This document shows, piece by piece, positions 10,109 to 21,750 of a stretch of 64,000 bases of DNA. The stretch is from Amorphophallus konjac (Eukaryota > Streptophyta > Magnoliopsida > Alismatales > Araceae): positions 145,022,732 to 145,086,731 of the forward strand of contig CM040117.1 of the NCBI GenBank assembly GCA_022559845.1, written 5' to 3'. Within the stretch, counting starts at the first letter, position 1. Each line of letters opens with the position of its first letter. Made by a program: the position numbers and the translations under genes. The notes under the pieces are model-generated. The model was given only the letters and a program-made list of their open reading frames with translations. It searched no databases and was not told the origin of the DNA.

Positions 10109-11769
10109 TGGAACTCATTAAGAAAGGATTCATTAGACCAAGTACTTCCCCGTGGGGAGCGCCTGTATTATTTGTAAAGAAGAAAGACGGATCCATGAGG
10201 TTATGCATCGACTATCGACAATTGAATCATCTCACTATCAAGAACAAGTATCCACTGCCGAGAATCGATGAATTGTTTGATCAAATTTCAGGATCCATGT
10301 ACTTTTCCAAAATTGATCTTAGGTCAGGATATCACCAACTAAGAATCAAGGACGAGGATATTCATAAAACCGCATTCAGAAGCAGGTATGGCCATTATGA
10401 ATTTGTTGTTATGCCTTTCGGACTAACGAATGCCCCTGCTGCCTTTATGCAGTTAATGAATAGTATATTCAGGCCTTATTTAGATCAATTCGTGGTGGTC
10501 TTTATTGATGATATATTGATTTATTCCAAGACCAAGGAAGAGCATGAGGAACATTTGAGGATTGCATTACAAATATTGAGGACAAACCAATTATATGCAA
10601 AACTTAGCAAGTGTGAATTCTGGCTTGAAGAAGTGACTTTTCTCGGACATGTTATATCAAAGGATGGCTTGTCTGTAGACCCATCAAAGGTTGAAGCTGT
10701 AAGGAACTGGGAAAGACCGACCAATGCTAGCGAGATCCGAAGTTTCTTAGGTCTTGCCGGCTATTACAGGCGATTCATCAAGGATTTCTCTAAAATCGCC
10801 GTGCCACTTACGAGGTTAACTCGCAAGGAGATCCGTTATGAATGGGATGAGGAATGTGAGAGAAGCTTCCAAACTCTCAAGGATCATCTTACTACAGCTC
10901 CTATCTTAGCATTGCCAATTGAAGGAGAAAAGTTCGAGGTATACACTGATGCTTCTGGCATTGGCCTCGGGTGTGTTCTAATGCAACAAGGGAAGGTTAT
11001 AGCCTACTCTTCTCGTCAATTAAAGAAGCATGAAGAGAACTACCCCGTCCATGACTTAGAATTGGCCGCGGTAGTATTTGCACTCAAAATATGGAGACAT
11101 TATCTTTATGGAGTACAGTTTACTGTATACTCCGATCACAAGAGTCTCAAATATCTTTTCTCACAGAAGGAACTAAATATGAGGCAAAGACGATGGCTGG
11201 AATATCTCAAGGACTTCGACTTCAATATACAATATCATCCCGGAAAGGGTAATCATGTAGCAGATGCCCTTAGTCGAAAGCCGAGAGCACTGTTAGCCAA
11301 TTGTATGATTCAAGAATGGAAATTGCTGGAACAATTCTCTGAACTCAATATAAGCATGGACACGGACCCTAGATGTGTCACATTATCTCATGTAAGCATA
11401 CAGTCAGATTTATTGTCTGAAATACAAGCACTTCAGAATGATGATCCTACATTAGTAGAAATCAAGGGCAGATTAGAAGGACAATCGGATTTCCAATTAG
11501 CTTCTGATGGAAGATTAATGTTCAAGAATAGAACTTGTATACCGGACTGCCCAGAATTGAAGAAGAAGGTCTTAGATGAAGCTCATAGGTCAAGGTATAC
11601 GATTCATCCTGGATCTACCAAAGATGTACCAAGATGTAAAAAGAAATTTTTGGTGGCCCAACATGAAAAGAGAAATAGCGGACTACGTATCACGCTGTCT
11701 CACGTGCCAACAAGTCAAGGCGGAACACCAAAAGCCTGCTGGAAAGCTACATCCTCTAGATATCCCTAA
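10105..11769 (+). CDS. Element A reverse transcriptase and RNase H
   Basis: This ORF overlaps the previous one by four bases in a different frame. RT motifs are clear: the [16 protein letters not shown] block, the [11 protein letters not shown] block and catalytic FIDD (aspartates at about residues 135-136). RNase H follows with YTDAS, an ELAAVVFAL helix, YSDHKSL and a final HVADALSR. The N-terminal zinc-binding part of integrase starts at the end but is cut off by a frame change near 11620. RT and RNase H copy the RNA to DNA in the particle. The catalytic residues seen are intact, so only the frame breaks argue against activity. Confidence 0.93.
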   Translation: MMELIKKGFIRPSTSPWGAPVLFVKKKDGSMRLCIDYRQLNHLTIKNKYPLPRIDELFDQISGSMYFSKIDLRSGYHQLRIKDEDIHKTAFRSRYGHYEFVVMPFGLTNAPAAFMQLMNSIFRPYLDQFVVVFIDDILIYSKTKEEHEEHLRIALQILRTNQLYAKLSKCEFWLEEVTFLGHVISKDGLSVDPSKVEAVRNWERPTNASEIRSFLGLAGYYRRFIKDFSKIAVPLTRLTRKEIRYEWDEECERSFQTLKDHLTTAPILALPIEGEKFEVYTDASGIGLGCVLMQQGKVIAYSSRQLKKHEENYPVHDLELAAVVFALKIWRHYLYGVQFTVYSDHKSLKYLFSQKELNMRQRRWLEYLKDFDFNIQYHPGKGNHVADALSRKPRALLANCMIQEWKLLEQFSELNISMDTDPRCVTLSHVSIQSDLLSEIQALQNDDPTLVEIKGRLEGQSDFQLASDGRLMFKNRTCIPDCPELKKKVLDEAHRSRYTIHPGSTKDVPRCKKKFLVAQHEKRNSGLRITLSHVPTSQGGTPKACWKATSSRYP

Positions 11770-12517
11770 ATGGAAGTGGGAGGATATTGGTATGGATTTC
11801 ATCATGGGTTTATCTAAATCAAAAAGAGGACATGATGGAATATGGGTTATCATTGACCGATTGACTAAATCAGCGCATTTCTTGCCAATCAAGAGTCGAT
11901 GGTCAGTTGATGTCTTAGCTGCACTATACATCAAGGAAATAGTCAGATTACATGGTATTCCTGTTTCAATCGTGTCTGACAGAGATCCCCGTTTTACTTC
12001 TCATTTTTGGAAAGGACTACAACATTCGTTGGGAACGAGACTTAACTTTAGCACAGCCTTTCATCCTCAAACGGATGGTCAGACCGAGAGAACCAATCAA
12101 GTAGTCGAAGATATGCTAAGAGCATGCATTACTGATTTTGATGGAAACTGGCATGATCACTTGCCTCTGGTCGAATTTGCATACAATAATAGCTACCAGG
12201 CAAGTATACAACTGGCACCTTTTGAAGCCTTATACGGAAGGAGTTGTCGATCACCCTTATGCTGGGACGAAGTTGGAGAGAAACAACTGTTAGGTCCAGA
12301 AATGGTAAGGGACACTACCGAGAAGATACAATTGATCAAAGAAAGACTGCAAGTTGCTCAGTCTAGACAAAAGGCTTATGCTGACACAAGAAGAGAGATC
12401 TTGAATTCCAAGTTGGAGATCATGTATTTCTCAAGATATCGCCTGGACGTGGAATACGAAGATTTGGTGTTAAGGGCAAGCTTACACCAAGATTTATCGG
12501 ACCTTTTGAGATACTAG
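11576..12517 (+). CDS. Element A integrase
   Basis: This ORF carries the rest of the zinc-binding domain (CLTCQQVK) and the catalytic core. The D, D, E residues are visible: D74 in GMDFIMGL, D135 in VSDRDP and E171 in GQTERTNQ, with exactly 35 residues between the second and third. The core end matches EALYGR. Frame breaks lie on both sides: the zinc-binding histidines are in the preceding frame near 11590-11620, and the C-terminal domain moves to another frame near 12397. The region encoded after about residue 270 of this frame is therefore not genuine integrase. Confidence 0.92.
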   Translation: MKLIGQGIRFILDLPKMYQDVKRNFWWPNMKREIADYVSRCLTCQQVKAEHQKPAGKLHPLDIPKWKWEDIGMDFIMGLSKSKRGHDGIWVIIDRLTKSAHFLPIKSRWSVDVLAALYIKEIVRLHGIPVSIVSDRDPRFTSHFWKGLQHSLGTRLNFSTAFHPQTDGQTERTNQVVEDMLRACITDFDGNWHDHLPLVEFAYNNSYQASIQLAPFEALYGRSCRSPLCWDEVGEKQLLGPEMVRDTTEKIQLIKERLQVAQSRQKAYADTRREILNSKLEIMYFSRYRLDVEYEDLVLRASLHQDLSDLLRY

Positions 12518-12828
12518 AAAGAGTTGGCGAGGTTGCTTATCGCATCGCATTGCCACCTCAACTGTCCGAAGTACATGATGTGTTCCACATATCTATGTTG
12601 AAGAAGTATGTACATGACCCATCACATATTATTGAGTATGGAGACCTAGTGATCCAGAAAGATTTCACATATGAGCAGAAGCCCATACGAATACTAGATC
12701 GAGAAGTACGTACCCTAAGGAATAAGGTTATTCCCATGCTAAAAGTACAATGGAATAAGAATTCAGAACATGAAGCTACATGGGAGACCGAGGAATCTAT
12801 GAGGAAACAATTTCCAGATTTATTTTAG
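12397..12828 (+). CDS. Element A integrase C-terminus with chromodomain-like tail
   Basis: In this frame the integrase C-terminal GPY/F module can be read (FIGPFEIL, then AYRIALPP and VFHISMLKKY). It is followed by a tail of the Tekay/Del chromodomain type, with ILDREVRTLRNK, MLKVQW and ATWE. The frame connects to the integrase core through a single-base shift in a purine run near 12397. It ends at a TAG just before the 3' untranslated region. Such tails are thought to guide integration. Confidence 0.85.
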   Translation, partial: DLEFQVGDHVFLKISPGRGIRRFGVKGKLTPRFIGPFEILERVGEVAYRIALPPQLSEVHDVFHISMLKKYVHDPSHIIEYGDLVIQKDFTYEQKPIRILDREVRTLRNKVIPMLKVQWNKNSEHEATWETEESMRKQFPDLF

Positions 12829-12895
12829 AAGGTACATACTCTACACTCTCCAAATGTAAATATATGATATGGAATTTGGGGACCAAATTCTTTTT

Positions 12896-12908
12896 AAGTG
12901 GGGGAGGG
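12896..12908 (+). other. Polypurine tract of A
   Basis: The run aagtgggggaggg lies immediately upstream of the 3' LTR start at 12909 and would prime plus-strand synthesis. Confidence 0.85.
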
Positions 12909-15900
12909 TGTAGCAACCCTGATAAAATAAAAAGGAATAAATAAATTAAAATAGATTAAAAGATTTAATAAATAAACGAAAGAGCTTGGAAGAAAAAGAA
13001 TTAAACCCTGATGAAAATAACGCCTCAGATATAGGCGCTACTTTACAAGAAACGCCTTCACCTAAGGCGTGTTTTGAAGAAAGGACGCCCACATATCAAG
13101 GCGTCAAATTTCAAACGACCAAAATAAATAAAAAGGGCAAGTTTGCATAACGTCCTTTGAGTGGACGCGTTTCAACAAGTAACGACGCCTGACAAGGCGT
13201 CAATTTAAATTCGACGCCCTTACTTAGGACGCTAATTCAGTTTGAGTTTCGTTCGACCCAGGAGTCTATCCAGGGTAAGTTGATAACTATGAGAAAGAGT
13301 TCGAATGTAGTAATAACTCTATCACGGAAGTGTTACTTCCAATCAAACACTAACCCTATTAGGATTTCCAAAATCCTATAAAAACCCTTGCCGATCGAAC
13401 CCTAAAGATCTATTTGGACGACCTACTGCTGCTACGGTACGTAAAGAACAGCATGTTCTTTTTCCTTTAATCTGTCTATCAAATTGTGAAGAATACTGAT
13501 GATTCTTCATTCTCTTCTGATTCCAGGTTGAAAGCTTTTGTCATCTGAAGAACGGGTAAGTTCTTCTCCTTCTTTACCTTCTGTTAGTTCTTACGAAGAG
13601 TAATACCTTCGTTTTATTCTGCCTCTACAGGTTGCCTGTAGAAGTGAAACCGATCGATTGAAGAATTGAGGGTTCTTCATCCACGTACATCATCTGCAAC
13701 TTCTCCTTCATCTTCTTCTTCCGGTGATCACTCTGTTACAGACAGAGCATCGTCTCTTCACTAGATCTTTCACGTTTCATCAAAAGGTAGGTTTTCTCAA
13801 GCACTGTAGCCCAAATCACCATAATAGCTATGTTAAACCATATATATTAGTTCATGCATATAGTTTTCGCGAGTTTAAATGTTTCTATTATTGGAAAGAA
13901 ACGCCCTTTCCAAGGGCGCTACTTTAATACGTGACCCAGATAAGGGCGCTACCTTGAAAGAAACGACCATTACCAGGTCGTCAATTCCAGATTTGACGCC
14001 CGGTACACGGACGTCAATTTTCTCAATTGTTAATTACCCATGTTAATTATCCAATATTCACTTAAACATGATTCTAAAATCAGTGCATGATCATATCCCG
14101 ATATTTTTTCCTGTCATGACCATGTCTCTTGTTTTTGGAAATTATATACTTGAAATCTGAAAATTCTTGAATTCACGACCCTGTATAGGTCGTCTCTCAC
14201 TTGACTAACGCCCCTGTTCAGGGCATGAATTGAAAAGTAACGCCCCTGTCCAGGGCGTGTTTTTGATAAATTACTGAAAATATATATTCTGCAAAAAAAT
14301 AGAAGTAAAGAATGAACGACCATTGTATACGTCGTCAACTTGTAATTAAACGCCCCTTACCAGGGCGCGTTTTTGGTAAAATACTGAAATATTGAAATTT
14401 TGCAAAAATAGGAAAAATATATAAACGCCCTTATCTAAGGCGTTAATTACTTGAGTAGTGACTTTACTTAAGTCGTTATTTTCCTGTAAAAATGTTTTTA
14501 CCCTGTTTCTGATAACCGATGGTTTCAGTATATCTATATATATGTATATCGGCACTATATCTCCACTCCGTGAGTATAGTCCCACGTTTCATGATGTTTT
14601 ATCGATCACCCTCAATTCTCATTGACATACAAGCTCTCCATTGGACATTCCGTTCCTTTGGACTAGCGAGTTAGTCATAGAGACCTCCGTAAGACTCCTC
14701 GAAGCCTTGGATTCCCTCAAGGCCGACTGAGCTGGTTGTACCCTAAAAACCCATTACACTATTGAATGCCATGTCACTCTAAAGAAACATGGTATACCGG
14801 CCCTTATGATATGCAAAGAGTATATCATGAGAATTCTTAATGGGATGATGATATCATGCCATTTGTTGATGTTCTTGTAGACCTCAATTCTATAATAAGA
14901 ATGAGGGTATCTTACCTTTGATGTACTGTTCATGTGGACCTCAATTCTATATAAAGAATGTCCATACTTGTTTGTCATGGTACCCGAGTTAAGGGAACCT
15001 AATTCCACCTAGTTTCATCGTTCATCGTGATTGTACCGTTGTTATCGCCTATCTATGTCCAATGTCGTATTTTTGGACTCCATTCTCTCAAAGTTATCCT
15101 ACGTGTCTACAAGCTTAAATTGTTGAAATTCCATATTGGCTATATATATATACAAGAGTGGATGTCAAATATACATGATAAATGCCTGCGCATATAGGGC
15201 CCGATCTGGTCCTGGGAGGAGCACCCGAAAGTACTTGTGCCCATGGGAGTTGAATGATAAGGTATCTGGCATTATACCGAGTGCATGACTAGCTTGATTG
15301 ACATTCCACACAAATCTTGTACTTGACTCGTACTTGACTTGACATGACTTACGTGACCCGAGAAAGGGTAATTACTTGCTTGCTTGATACATGATAGCCA
15401 AAGTTCTTGACATGACTTGCTAAAAAGTACTTGCTTGAATATCTTGTTATCTTTTCTTGAAAGCTCATGACTAGTTCATCTTGCTGTCTTATTGATAAAT
15501 TCTCTCTCTATCTTGTCGTTTTATACGAGCATGCATAGCTACAGTACATACATGAAAGATGTAATTATTTAAACCCCTTGCTAGCGCTTGAGATATAATT
15601 TCCTACTGAGCGTTCGCTCACTCCGTGTGTTCCCTACTTTTCAGGTAATTCCGACGACGAGGGAAGTCAATCGGATGGGAATGGTCAAGAGTGAAAGAGA
15701 TAGAACTTATCTAAGTGTCATCTAGTCTTTTTCCTATTTTCTTGAGTCAACTATGTACTTTTCCTTTTTAATTGAATAGAGTATTGGATTTGTAATAGTC
15801 TATCCATTATGAAATAAAGGATTGGGTTATCTTTACTTTTGCGCATCTCTGTTTTGGTGTCAAATACACTACTACTCTGATTGACATGATTGATATAAAC

Positions 15901-15943
15901 TCGTCACGCATATCCGAGTATCTTCCGCGCTCGGGGCGTGACA
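12909..15943 (+). mobile_element. Element A, 3' LTR
   Basis: This copy of the LTR (3,035 bp) matches 5277-8302 nearly throughout and carries the same hairpin arrays (about 13022-13233 and 13910-14470). Several of the few differences fall in hairpin arms. For example the arm read as acaacc in the 5' LTR is acgacc here, and one gggcgt arm is gggcat here. Unit 3 is better preserved here (gacgcc 13084-13089, ggcgtc 13100-13105). Confidence 0.95.
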
Positions 15944-15948
15944 GTACC
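15944..15948. repeat. Target-site duplication of A (right)
   Basis: gtacc here is an exact copy of 5272-5276. Confidence 0.95.
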
Positions 15949-16301
15949 CCAAAACCCTCAGGTAGGTCTAGCTCATAAGCATTACTACCAAGTCATCTCA
16001 GAACTCGAAAGGGTCCCGAGCTCTGTGCCCTCAACTTGGAGGCAGGTCCCGGAAGGAGCCGCTCCGTCCTCACCATCACCAAGTCTCCCACTTGGAACTC
16101 GCAGTGGCGCTGATGAGCATCTGCCCACCTTTTGTAAGTCTCATTGCTCTTTCCTATATGCTTGCGAGAATGCATATGCCATGCACTATGATGTGATGTT
16201 GGTGTGAAAAGTATGGTGTGCAAAGGTGGACCTGGGTAGCCAAATGTAGACTGATCACACTTTGATTCCATGAAGACTGTGATAGACTTAGGAGGGCCGG
16301 G
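15949..16301 (-). pseudogene. B3 ORF, middle part: GCxGPP end and integrase C-terminal domain
   Basis: Read on the minus strand, this segment continues the frame of 28007-30112 after element C and one acatc copy are discounted. It has the last two glycine-proline repeats (a CPGPP and a YPGPP block), then a linker and the integrase C-terminal module with FQVGDLVMV and SGPFRVL. One in-frame TGA lies at 15993-15995, where an arginine codon is expected. There is no DDE core anywhere in the B ORFs, so this is a retained targeting module and not an enzyme. Element A splits it from the chromodomain at 4922-5276. Confidence 0.82.
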
Positions 16302-16306
16302 ACATC
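16302..16306. repeat. Target-site duplication of C (left)
   Basis: acatc here is repeated exactly at 28007-28011, directly outside the LTR ends of C. Confidence 0.95.
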
Positions 16307-16719
16307 TGATAAGTGTATATTTTTACATCTTAATTCATCATTATACACATTTTTATGAGCTTAAATTATAATAAATATACACTTCTCACACTTATTGTTG
16401 AGTTTGAATCAAATGTTTAATTTTTTTGAAATTAAATAAATTTAATGCCAATTTTTATGTATTTATGCAGGCACGCGATTCGAGAAAAGCTCCAATAAAT
16501 AAATAAAAAGGAAAGAAAAAGAAAATAAAAATTATATGTGAAAAATGGGCCAGAAGCCCAAGAGTTGTTCAAAAAGAAAAGAAAAAAAATAGAAAAAAAA
16601 TACATTTATTTGATATTTTTTAGAATTTTTCTAATGATATATACTAGATATATATATATATATCTCTTATATATATATAATAGAATTTAAAAAAAAAACA
16701 AAAAAAAAACGTTTAAACG

Positions 16720-16797
16720 CCCCCCTCCCCTTCCCGCCTTCGCCGCCCGCGCCATTGGCACGGGCGACGAGGCGAGGCGGCGAAGGGGGAGGGGGGG
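16720..16797. repeat. GC-rich inverted repeat in C LTR U3
   Basis: A C-rich arm ending cttcgccgcc (to 16747) is complementary to a G-rich arm ggcggcgaagggggaggggg (16776-16795). An inner pair, cgcccg (16744-16749) and cgggcg (16761-16766), lies nearby. It also occurs in the 3' LTR (about 26324-26402). Confidence 0.65.
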
Positions 16798-17189
16798 TTC
16801 GTGGCGTCGGCAGGCTCGGTCGGCAAGGGGGGGGGGGGGGGGGGGGGCGGTCAACGCCCAAGCATCCACACGCGGAGGGTGCGACGTGGTCGGCGGGCGC
16901 ACGCGCCCACGTTTTCCACGCGGCGAGAGGCGGAGGACGGCGGCGCAATGGACGGTCCACGCGGGCGCGCAAAAGCGCGTGAGAGAGACGCGGCGCACGG
17001 CGGGCGCATCCGGAGCCAGGAGAGAGAAAGAGAGAGAATGGGAGAGAAAAAGGCCAATAAAAAGCCCAGAAAATTGCAGAAAAAATTCCAGAAAATTACA
17101 AAACGTGTGCAGCACATGTCAACCCATATTTTGGGTCAAAATAGCAGCCATTTGGGTTGTTCACATTGGCCAAGTGTTATGTGTTGCCC

Positions 17190-17197
17190 TATATAAA
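17190..17197 (+). promoter_or_regulatory. TATA box, C 5' LTR
   Basis: tatataaa sits in ccctatataaagggcc. The 3' LTR has the same box starting at 26800. Confidence 0.7.
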
Positions 17198-18402
17198 GGG
17201 CCTTCATTTGTAAGTGTGGGTGGTTAGTTGTTAAGTTGTGAAGGTTGAGTTAGGGAGAGAGCTAGCTATGGATCATTTGTAATGTAATGTTGTTCTTTGT
17301 ATTTTTGAAGTTTTTGATTGTTGGAGTTGTGTTTTTCCAAGCTTTTGAAGTCAAAGTTGTAAGTTGAAGTCATTTCAATACAAGTTTCATTTTGAAATTC
17401 AGTCTTTTCATAGCCTTATTTCTCATTGTTATGTTCTTCATTTCAATTTGAGTTCTTCATGAAAGTTATTTGTTTTCAAGTGTTCTTCAACTTCTCTGTT
17501 TAGTATTTCTTCAAATTCTTCCTAATTCATAGAGTTAATACCAATTTTCTTAAGTGCTGTTTTATGTGATTACTGTTCATCCGTGATGATATCTTCTGCC
17601 ATTTCTTCATTTTGAAGTCTTTTTAGTACTCAAATAACTCTGAGTTCTTCATAAGAGTTGTTCCTCTCTTGTAGATCTAAGTTGTATTCTTTTTGCACTT
17701 TGTCCAATTCGTCTTAGTTTGAGCTCTAGAATTAATTTTTTAATGTGATATTTTTCTGTCAGTTACTGTTCATCCGAACCAATAGGTCATAGTTTTTCAA
17801 GTTTTTCATTATCTTCCTTTCATTTTCTGATTCTATGGTCTTCATCAAAGTTTTTCATCTTTCAATTCTCTACAACTTTTATGTTTTCCACTTTGTCTAA
17901 TTCTATCTAGATTGTAAGTTATTTAATTTCTTCTAAACTCTATTTTTACTAAAATTCTGTTATGTTTTCAAACTTAAAATTTCAAACTTGTTATATGCAA
18001 TTCCGTTCTTCTTAAGTGTTTCAAACATACCCGAAGTGGTAAGTCTTCTTCAATTCATATCATGGCGTCGACTTCCAAGGCGGAGCGATCTTCATCAAAG
18101 GCTCGGCGTGGAAACGACGGCATTCTTCAATTCATTGGCTAAATTTCTTGCACTTATATCTTGTTCTTTCAAGTTGTAATTTCATTTCTGTTAATTGTAA
18201 TCGCACCCCAAATACAAAATTTGCTGTTCCAAACATAAGGGTATTTCCAACTTGAGCTAAAATCAAATATTCTCTCCCCGTGGGATCGACCTGTATTCAC
18301 CACTGTACTCGTATTTTCAACATCATTCGAGTGAGTGAGTGCGGTTATAAATTTGTGTGGCACGGTATTTTTAAACGACGACTGTCGAGCGCATCAAATT
18401 TT

Positions 18403-18420
18403 TGGCGCCGTTGCCGGGGA
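18403..18420 (+). other. Primer-binding site of C (tRNA-Asp)
   Basis: tggcgccgttgccgggga begins seven bases after the LTR end and is the standard tRNA-Asp complement used by many Athila- and Tat-related elements. Confidence 0.9.
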
Positions 18421-19468
18421 GTGAATTATATTGCTAGTTGGATATTCTTGTGTTTGGTGTATATATGTGAATATTCATTTTGCTCTTTTTACTTGTGCAG
18501 GACAAAGAAAAAAATTTGAAAATCAAAGAAAGCGGAAGATCGGACATGAAATCCTATGGTTATGAAACGTTGTTGAAAGCCCGGCAGCATTGCTAAAGGG
18601 CTGAAATCTAGAAACATGTTCTATCTTTCCACTTTCTGAAATTTTTTTTACAAAAATCTGAAAATTTCTTGAAAACTCTATAAAAATACAAAAACAATCA
18701 AAACAAAAGAAAAATTTTCATGCTGGTTAGTTAGGTTCATTAACTAAAAATAAAAACAAAAAAATCTTCATTTGTACCAAATAAAAGACCTCATTGCAAG
18801 AGTAGAAACTACACTTTCATGCTCTAGGTCATGCATCATTTAGCTTAGAATTTGTCTTTGTTTAATTTCTGCATTGCATTTTGAAGATCGCGAGGGGCAA
18901 GGTACGTTCTACTGATCCCAGTCTGGCATTCATTTTGCATAAAGAACCCCTTGTTTGAAATTGTGGTGTGCATTTTCATTTCAAAATACTTTAAGGGCAA
19001 CACCCCTAATAAGATAAGGTGGGGATTTCATCACCCTCCCTTAGCCCGAAAACCACAATTTCCTTACATCTCTGCATTACCTAGGCCTTAATAAAAGCCA
19101 GTAGACGTTGGCCCTAGGATCACACTGTAATTCCTGTGATATTTAGGTTTATCCTCTTATGAAAACTGGTGTCTAAGGCAAGAGGGTCGGATGGCAAACG
19201 CCTTAAGTGGGATTGTGGTTTTGTATAATAAGGTCCCTACGAAAGTAGGGGGAACCTCCCACTTCCCCACCCCTTACCTGGCTGGTGGACATACTGAGGG
19301 TGAACTTAAGTTTCACGTTAATAACTTTGTGAAACCCTACTTGTATGTCTAAGTCACATCTAGGTCATTAGATAATTGTGTGTTAATTTGTTTGTGTTTG
19401 CATATTAAAAAAAATCAATCAAAAAAAATAAAATCTACAAAAAAATGGTGAGATCATAACTTTCATCT
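18421..19468 (+). other. Leader of element C (no gene seen)
   Basis: This 1-kb AT-rich leader lies between the PBS and the first long ORF. Stops are frequent in all frames and I see no conserved coding motif. It may hold packaging signals, which cannot be recognised by eye. Confidence 0.6.
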
Positions 19469-21598
19469 ATGGATTGGGCACACAACTTAGATAGGTTTGA
19501 CCAATTGACTCATAAATTTGATCAATTTCTATCCATGGATCAAAACCATTTCATACCACCAGGCTGCCAGGACAACGATCACATGTGGGCTAACCCGATC
19601 CCTTATGTAGGTGGTTGCCCAAATCCACACTCATTTCTCACCCCAAACAACCCAACCTCTTATGACAGTCCATATTCGTGGTCGGCCCAAAATGAGATCA
19701 CATTACCTATGATGGCCCAGTTTCCATCGTTTACCCAGGACCATGTTCCAACCACTCAGTTTGGGGGCCATGATCTACCTTTCATCCCGGAGCAAGCCCC
19801 ATATGATCAACGATTTTCTCAGCCCAATTATGAATCATCTTCCGATACTCATAACTCTAGCTGGGATGATCAACCAACAATATCTTGGATGGACCAAGCT
19901 AGGCAAACCCAAATGTCTCCAAAGCTCTCCCCACCTTATTTTGACTCATGTCCAAACAACTTTCATTTTGGTTGGAGATATCAACATAATTCTTCTTGGG
20001 AGTCTTATCAGGATCAAGCCCAAAGTCCTCAAGAACAAGATTTTTCAAATTGGGCTCCATACTCAAATGCTTCTTATGATCAACCATATTATGGAGGACA
20101 ACCCACACACTCTCCACCACCTCATTCTCAGACTGAGTGCCCTTCAAATTACTATCCATCTCAATATGACTTTCAGCCCACTTTGAATAAGGAGGAGATG
20201 TTTGATCGATTGACACGGCTCTTCCAAACGCAACAACAAGCCTTTCAGGAACAACTGCAAAACTTTGAGGCCCAAGTGAATAGGGTTGCTAAAAACATCA
20301 TAGACATGGAAGTGGATCCAATGTCTAGCAACTCCACAAGTATTGAAGACCAACTTCTTGGATTTGATGGATGTGATAACGATAAAAATCCATACGATCA
20401 ACTTATGATCCCCCCCCAATCTACCACTCATATCACTGTTGATTTTGAGGGAATCATAGAAGAATCTTATGAGGAGGACTTAAAGGAAGAGCAGCGTCAG
20501 ATGCCTGAATCCAATTCCTCTTATGAAGAGGATTATGATGAGTTTGAGGATTATGATGATCGTGAGAAGTTGGGGGGAGAAGGAAAGGAAGTAGGGGGTG
20601 AATTGACGGATAATGATGCTCATAATGATGACCATATCACCTCATTCTCTGAATGTTTTGAGATTGAGAATACTACGGTAAAGAATAATGGCCCAAACAA
20701 CTCAATTGAGGAAATGAATCAAGAGGAGGATTACGTTGTAAGTAATAGAATTGTTGACTTAATGGAACCAAATTCTGAATATCCTCCTTCTCTGGAAGAA
20801 CATGATGATGGGGCCTTATTAGAAAAATTTACATTTCATCTACCGACCCCATTTTTGGAAAATTTGAGTGATAATTCTCAGTTGAGTGAGGAGTGTGATG
20901 ATGGCCCTGTCTTAGAGGAATTCACATTTGATCTAACCTATGATGAAAGGGCCGGACTCGAATCATTTACATTTCCTCTATCCACCCCATTAGTGGGCAA
21001 TTCGGTTAAAAATCCTCAGATGAGTGAGGAGTGTGATGAAGGGGTTTCATTTGAAACTTTTCTATTTGATCTAACCCCTAAAACCTCTCCAATGACGTCT
21101 GAATCTGTGGATGAGTTAGTGCTTCCTTCTACTTTGATTCCCCTGTCAGTCGAGCCTCTCCAATTTGAGATTCTAGGACCTGAGGGGGATGTGCCAACCA
21201 CATTCACATTTGATTTGACTTTCTCTCAGGTAGACAAGTTGATTAATGCTCTTAAAGCTCATGAGGTTGTTACTGACATGAAAGTGTCTCAGGCTAACAA
21301 TCTTATTCCTAAACTACTAGGGCCTGAACAAGTTATCATGAAGGAAGTCGTACCTGAAAAGCTCGTCAGAAAGGACGATATAGTACAAGGGGACCCCTGG
21401 GTAGATACTCCTACAAAGCTTGTCAGGAGGGACTATAGGACAAGGAAAAATTTCAATAAAGTGCGCAACCCGCATATTTCTAGCCCTAATCCATACATGA
21501 TTACTCTTGTCTTCCAATGGCAAAAAGGCTGGAGTTTATCAGAGGACAAGATCACGTGGTGGCTCATTCTGAATGACACGCATTGGTTAATGAGCTAA
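19469..21598 (+). CDS. Element C sense ORF, 709 codons, unknown function
   Basis: An uninterrupted ORF starts at ATG 19469. Residues 1 to about 240 are rich in Asn, Gln, Pro, Tyr and Ser, resembling a disordered, prion-like region. A short amphipathic, probably coiled-coil stretch follows (about 245-280, with FQEQLQNFEAQVNRVAKN). Next comes a strongly acidic part (about 310-400). The last third repeats an FTFDLT-like motif five times (FTFHLPTP, FTFDLTYD, FTFPLSTP, FLFDLTPK, FTFDLTFS), often after an ECDDG-type acidic word. No gag fold, zinc knuckle or enzyme motif is visible. The coiled-coil part is faintly like the C-terminal end of Athila Gag proteins, so a degenerate Gag origin is possible. 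I do not recognise the protein. Confidence 0.75.
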   Translation: MDWAHNLDRFDQLTHKFDQFLSMDQNHFIPPGCQDNDHMWANPIPYVGGCPNPHSFLTPNNPTSYDSPYSWSAQNEITLPMMAQFPSFTQDHVPTTQFGGHDLPFIPEQAPYDQRFSQPNYESSSDTHNSSWDDQPTISWMDQARQTQMSPKLSPPYFDSCPNNFHFGWRYQHNSSWESYQDQAQSPQEQDFSNWAPYSNASYDQPYYGGQPTHSPPPHSQTECPSNYYPSQYDFQPTLNKEEMFDRLTRLFQTQQQAFQEQLQNFEAQVNRVAKNIIDMEVDPMSSNSTSIEDQLLGFDGCDNDKNPYDQLMIPPQSTTHITVDFEGIIEESYEEDLKEEQRQMPESNSSYEEDYDEFEDYDDREKLGGEGKEVGGELTDNDAHNDDHITSFSECFEIENTTVKNNGPNNSIEEMNQEEDYVVSNRIVDLMEPNSEYPPSLEEHDDGALLEKFTFHLPTPFLENLSDNSQLSEECDDGPVLEEFTFDLTYDERAGLESFTFPLSTPLVGNSVKNPQMSEECDEGVSFETFLFDLTPKTSPMTSESVDELVLPSTLIPLSVEPLQFEILGPEGDVPTTFTFDLTFSQVDKLINALKAHEVVTDMKVSQANNLIPKLLGPEQVIMKEVVPEKLVRKDDIVQGDPWVDTPTKLVRRDYRTRKNFNKVRNPHISSPNPYMITLVFQWQKGWSLSEDKITWWLILNDTHWLMS

Positions 21599-21750
21599 TG
21601 AGCTACATGGTGTCTGGCTGACGACATAAAAGTTAGCGCTTCTTAGGAGGCAACCTAAGTGATTTTTGTGTGGTAATAAATTGTTGTGGGAAATTAGCTG
21701 TGTTTAGGGATTCGAGAGATAAGGACAACGGAGAGCCAAGCAAAAAGTAT

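Larger units (their letters stand above)
5277..15943 (+). mobile_element. Element A: near-complete Tekay/Del-type chromovirus
   Basis: A 10.7-kb Ty3/gypsy element is bounded by perfect 5-bp duplications and two LTRs of about 3.03 kb that look nearly identical. Order inside: LTR, iMet PBS, gag, protease, RT, RNase H, integrase, chromodomain-like tail, PPT, LTR. This gag-PR-RT-RH-IN-CHD order with long LTRs fits the Tekay/Del chromovirus clade. It lies inside the integrase C-terminal coding region of B3. High LTR similarity implies a recent insertion. Confidence 0.95.
16307..18396 (+). mobile_element. Element C, 5' LTR
   Basis: This 2,090-bp LTR matches the 3' copy except for simple-sequence changes. 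It has 21 Gs at 16827-16847 against 9 in the other copy, and a longer TA run near 16650-16680. A GC-rich block around 16720-16980 contrasts with AT-rich surroundings and yields spurious ORFs on both strands. TATA box tatataaa is at 17190-17197. The transcribed part is rich in ttcttca words and has no gene. Confidence 0.93.

Noticed and set aside
16667..17227. Overlapping Arg/Pro-rich ORFs on both strands, repeated at 26256-26837
   Set aside because: They are explained by the GC-rich block of the C LTR, which removes stops in all frames.
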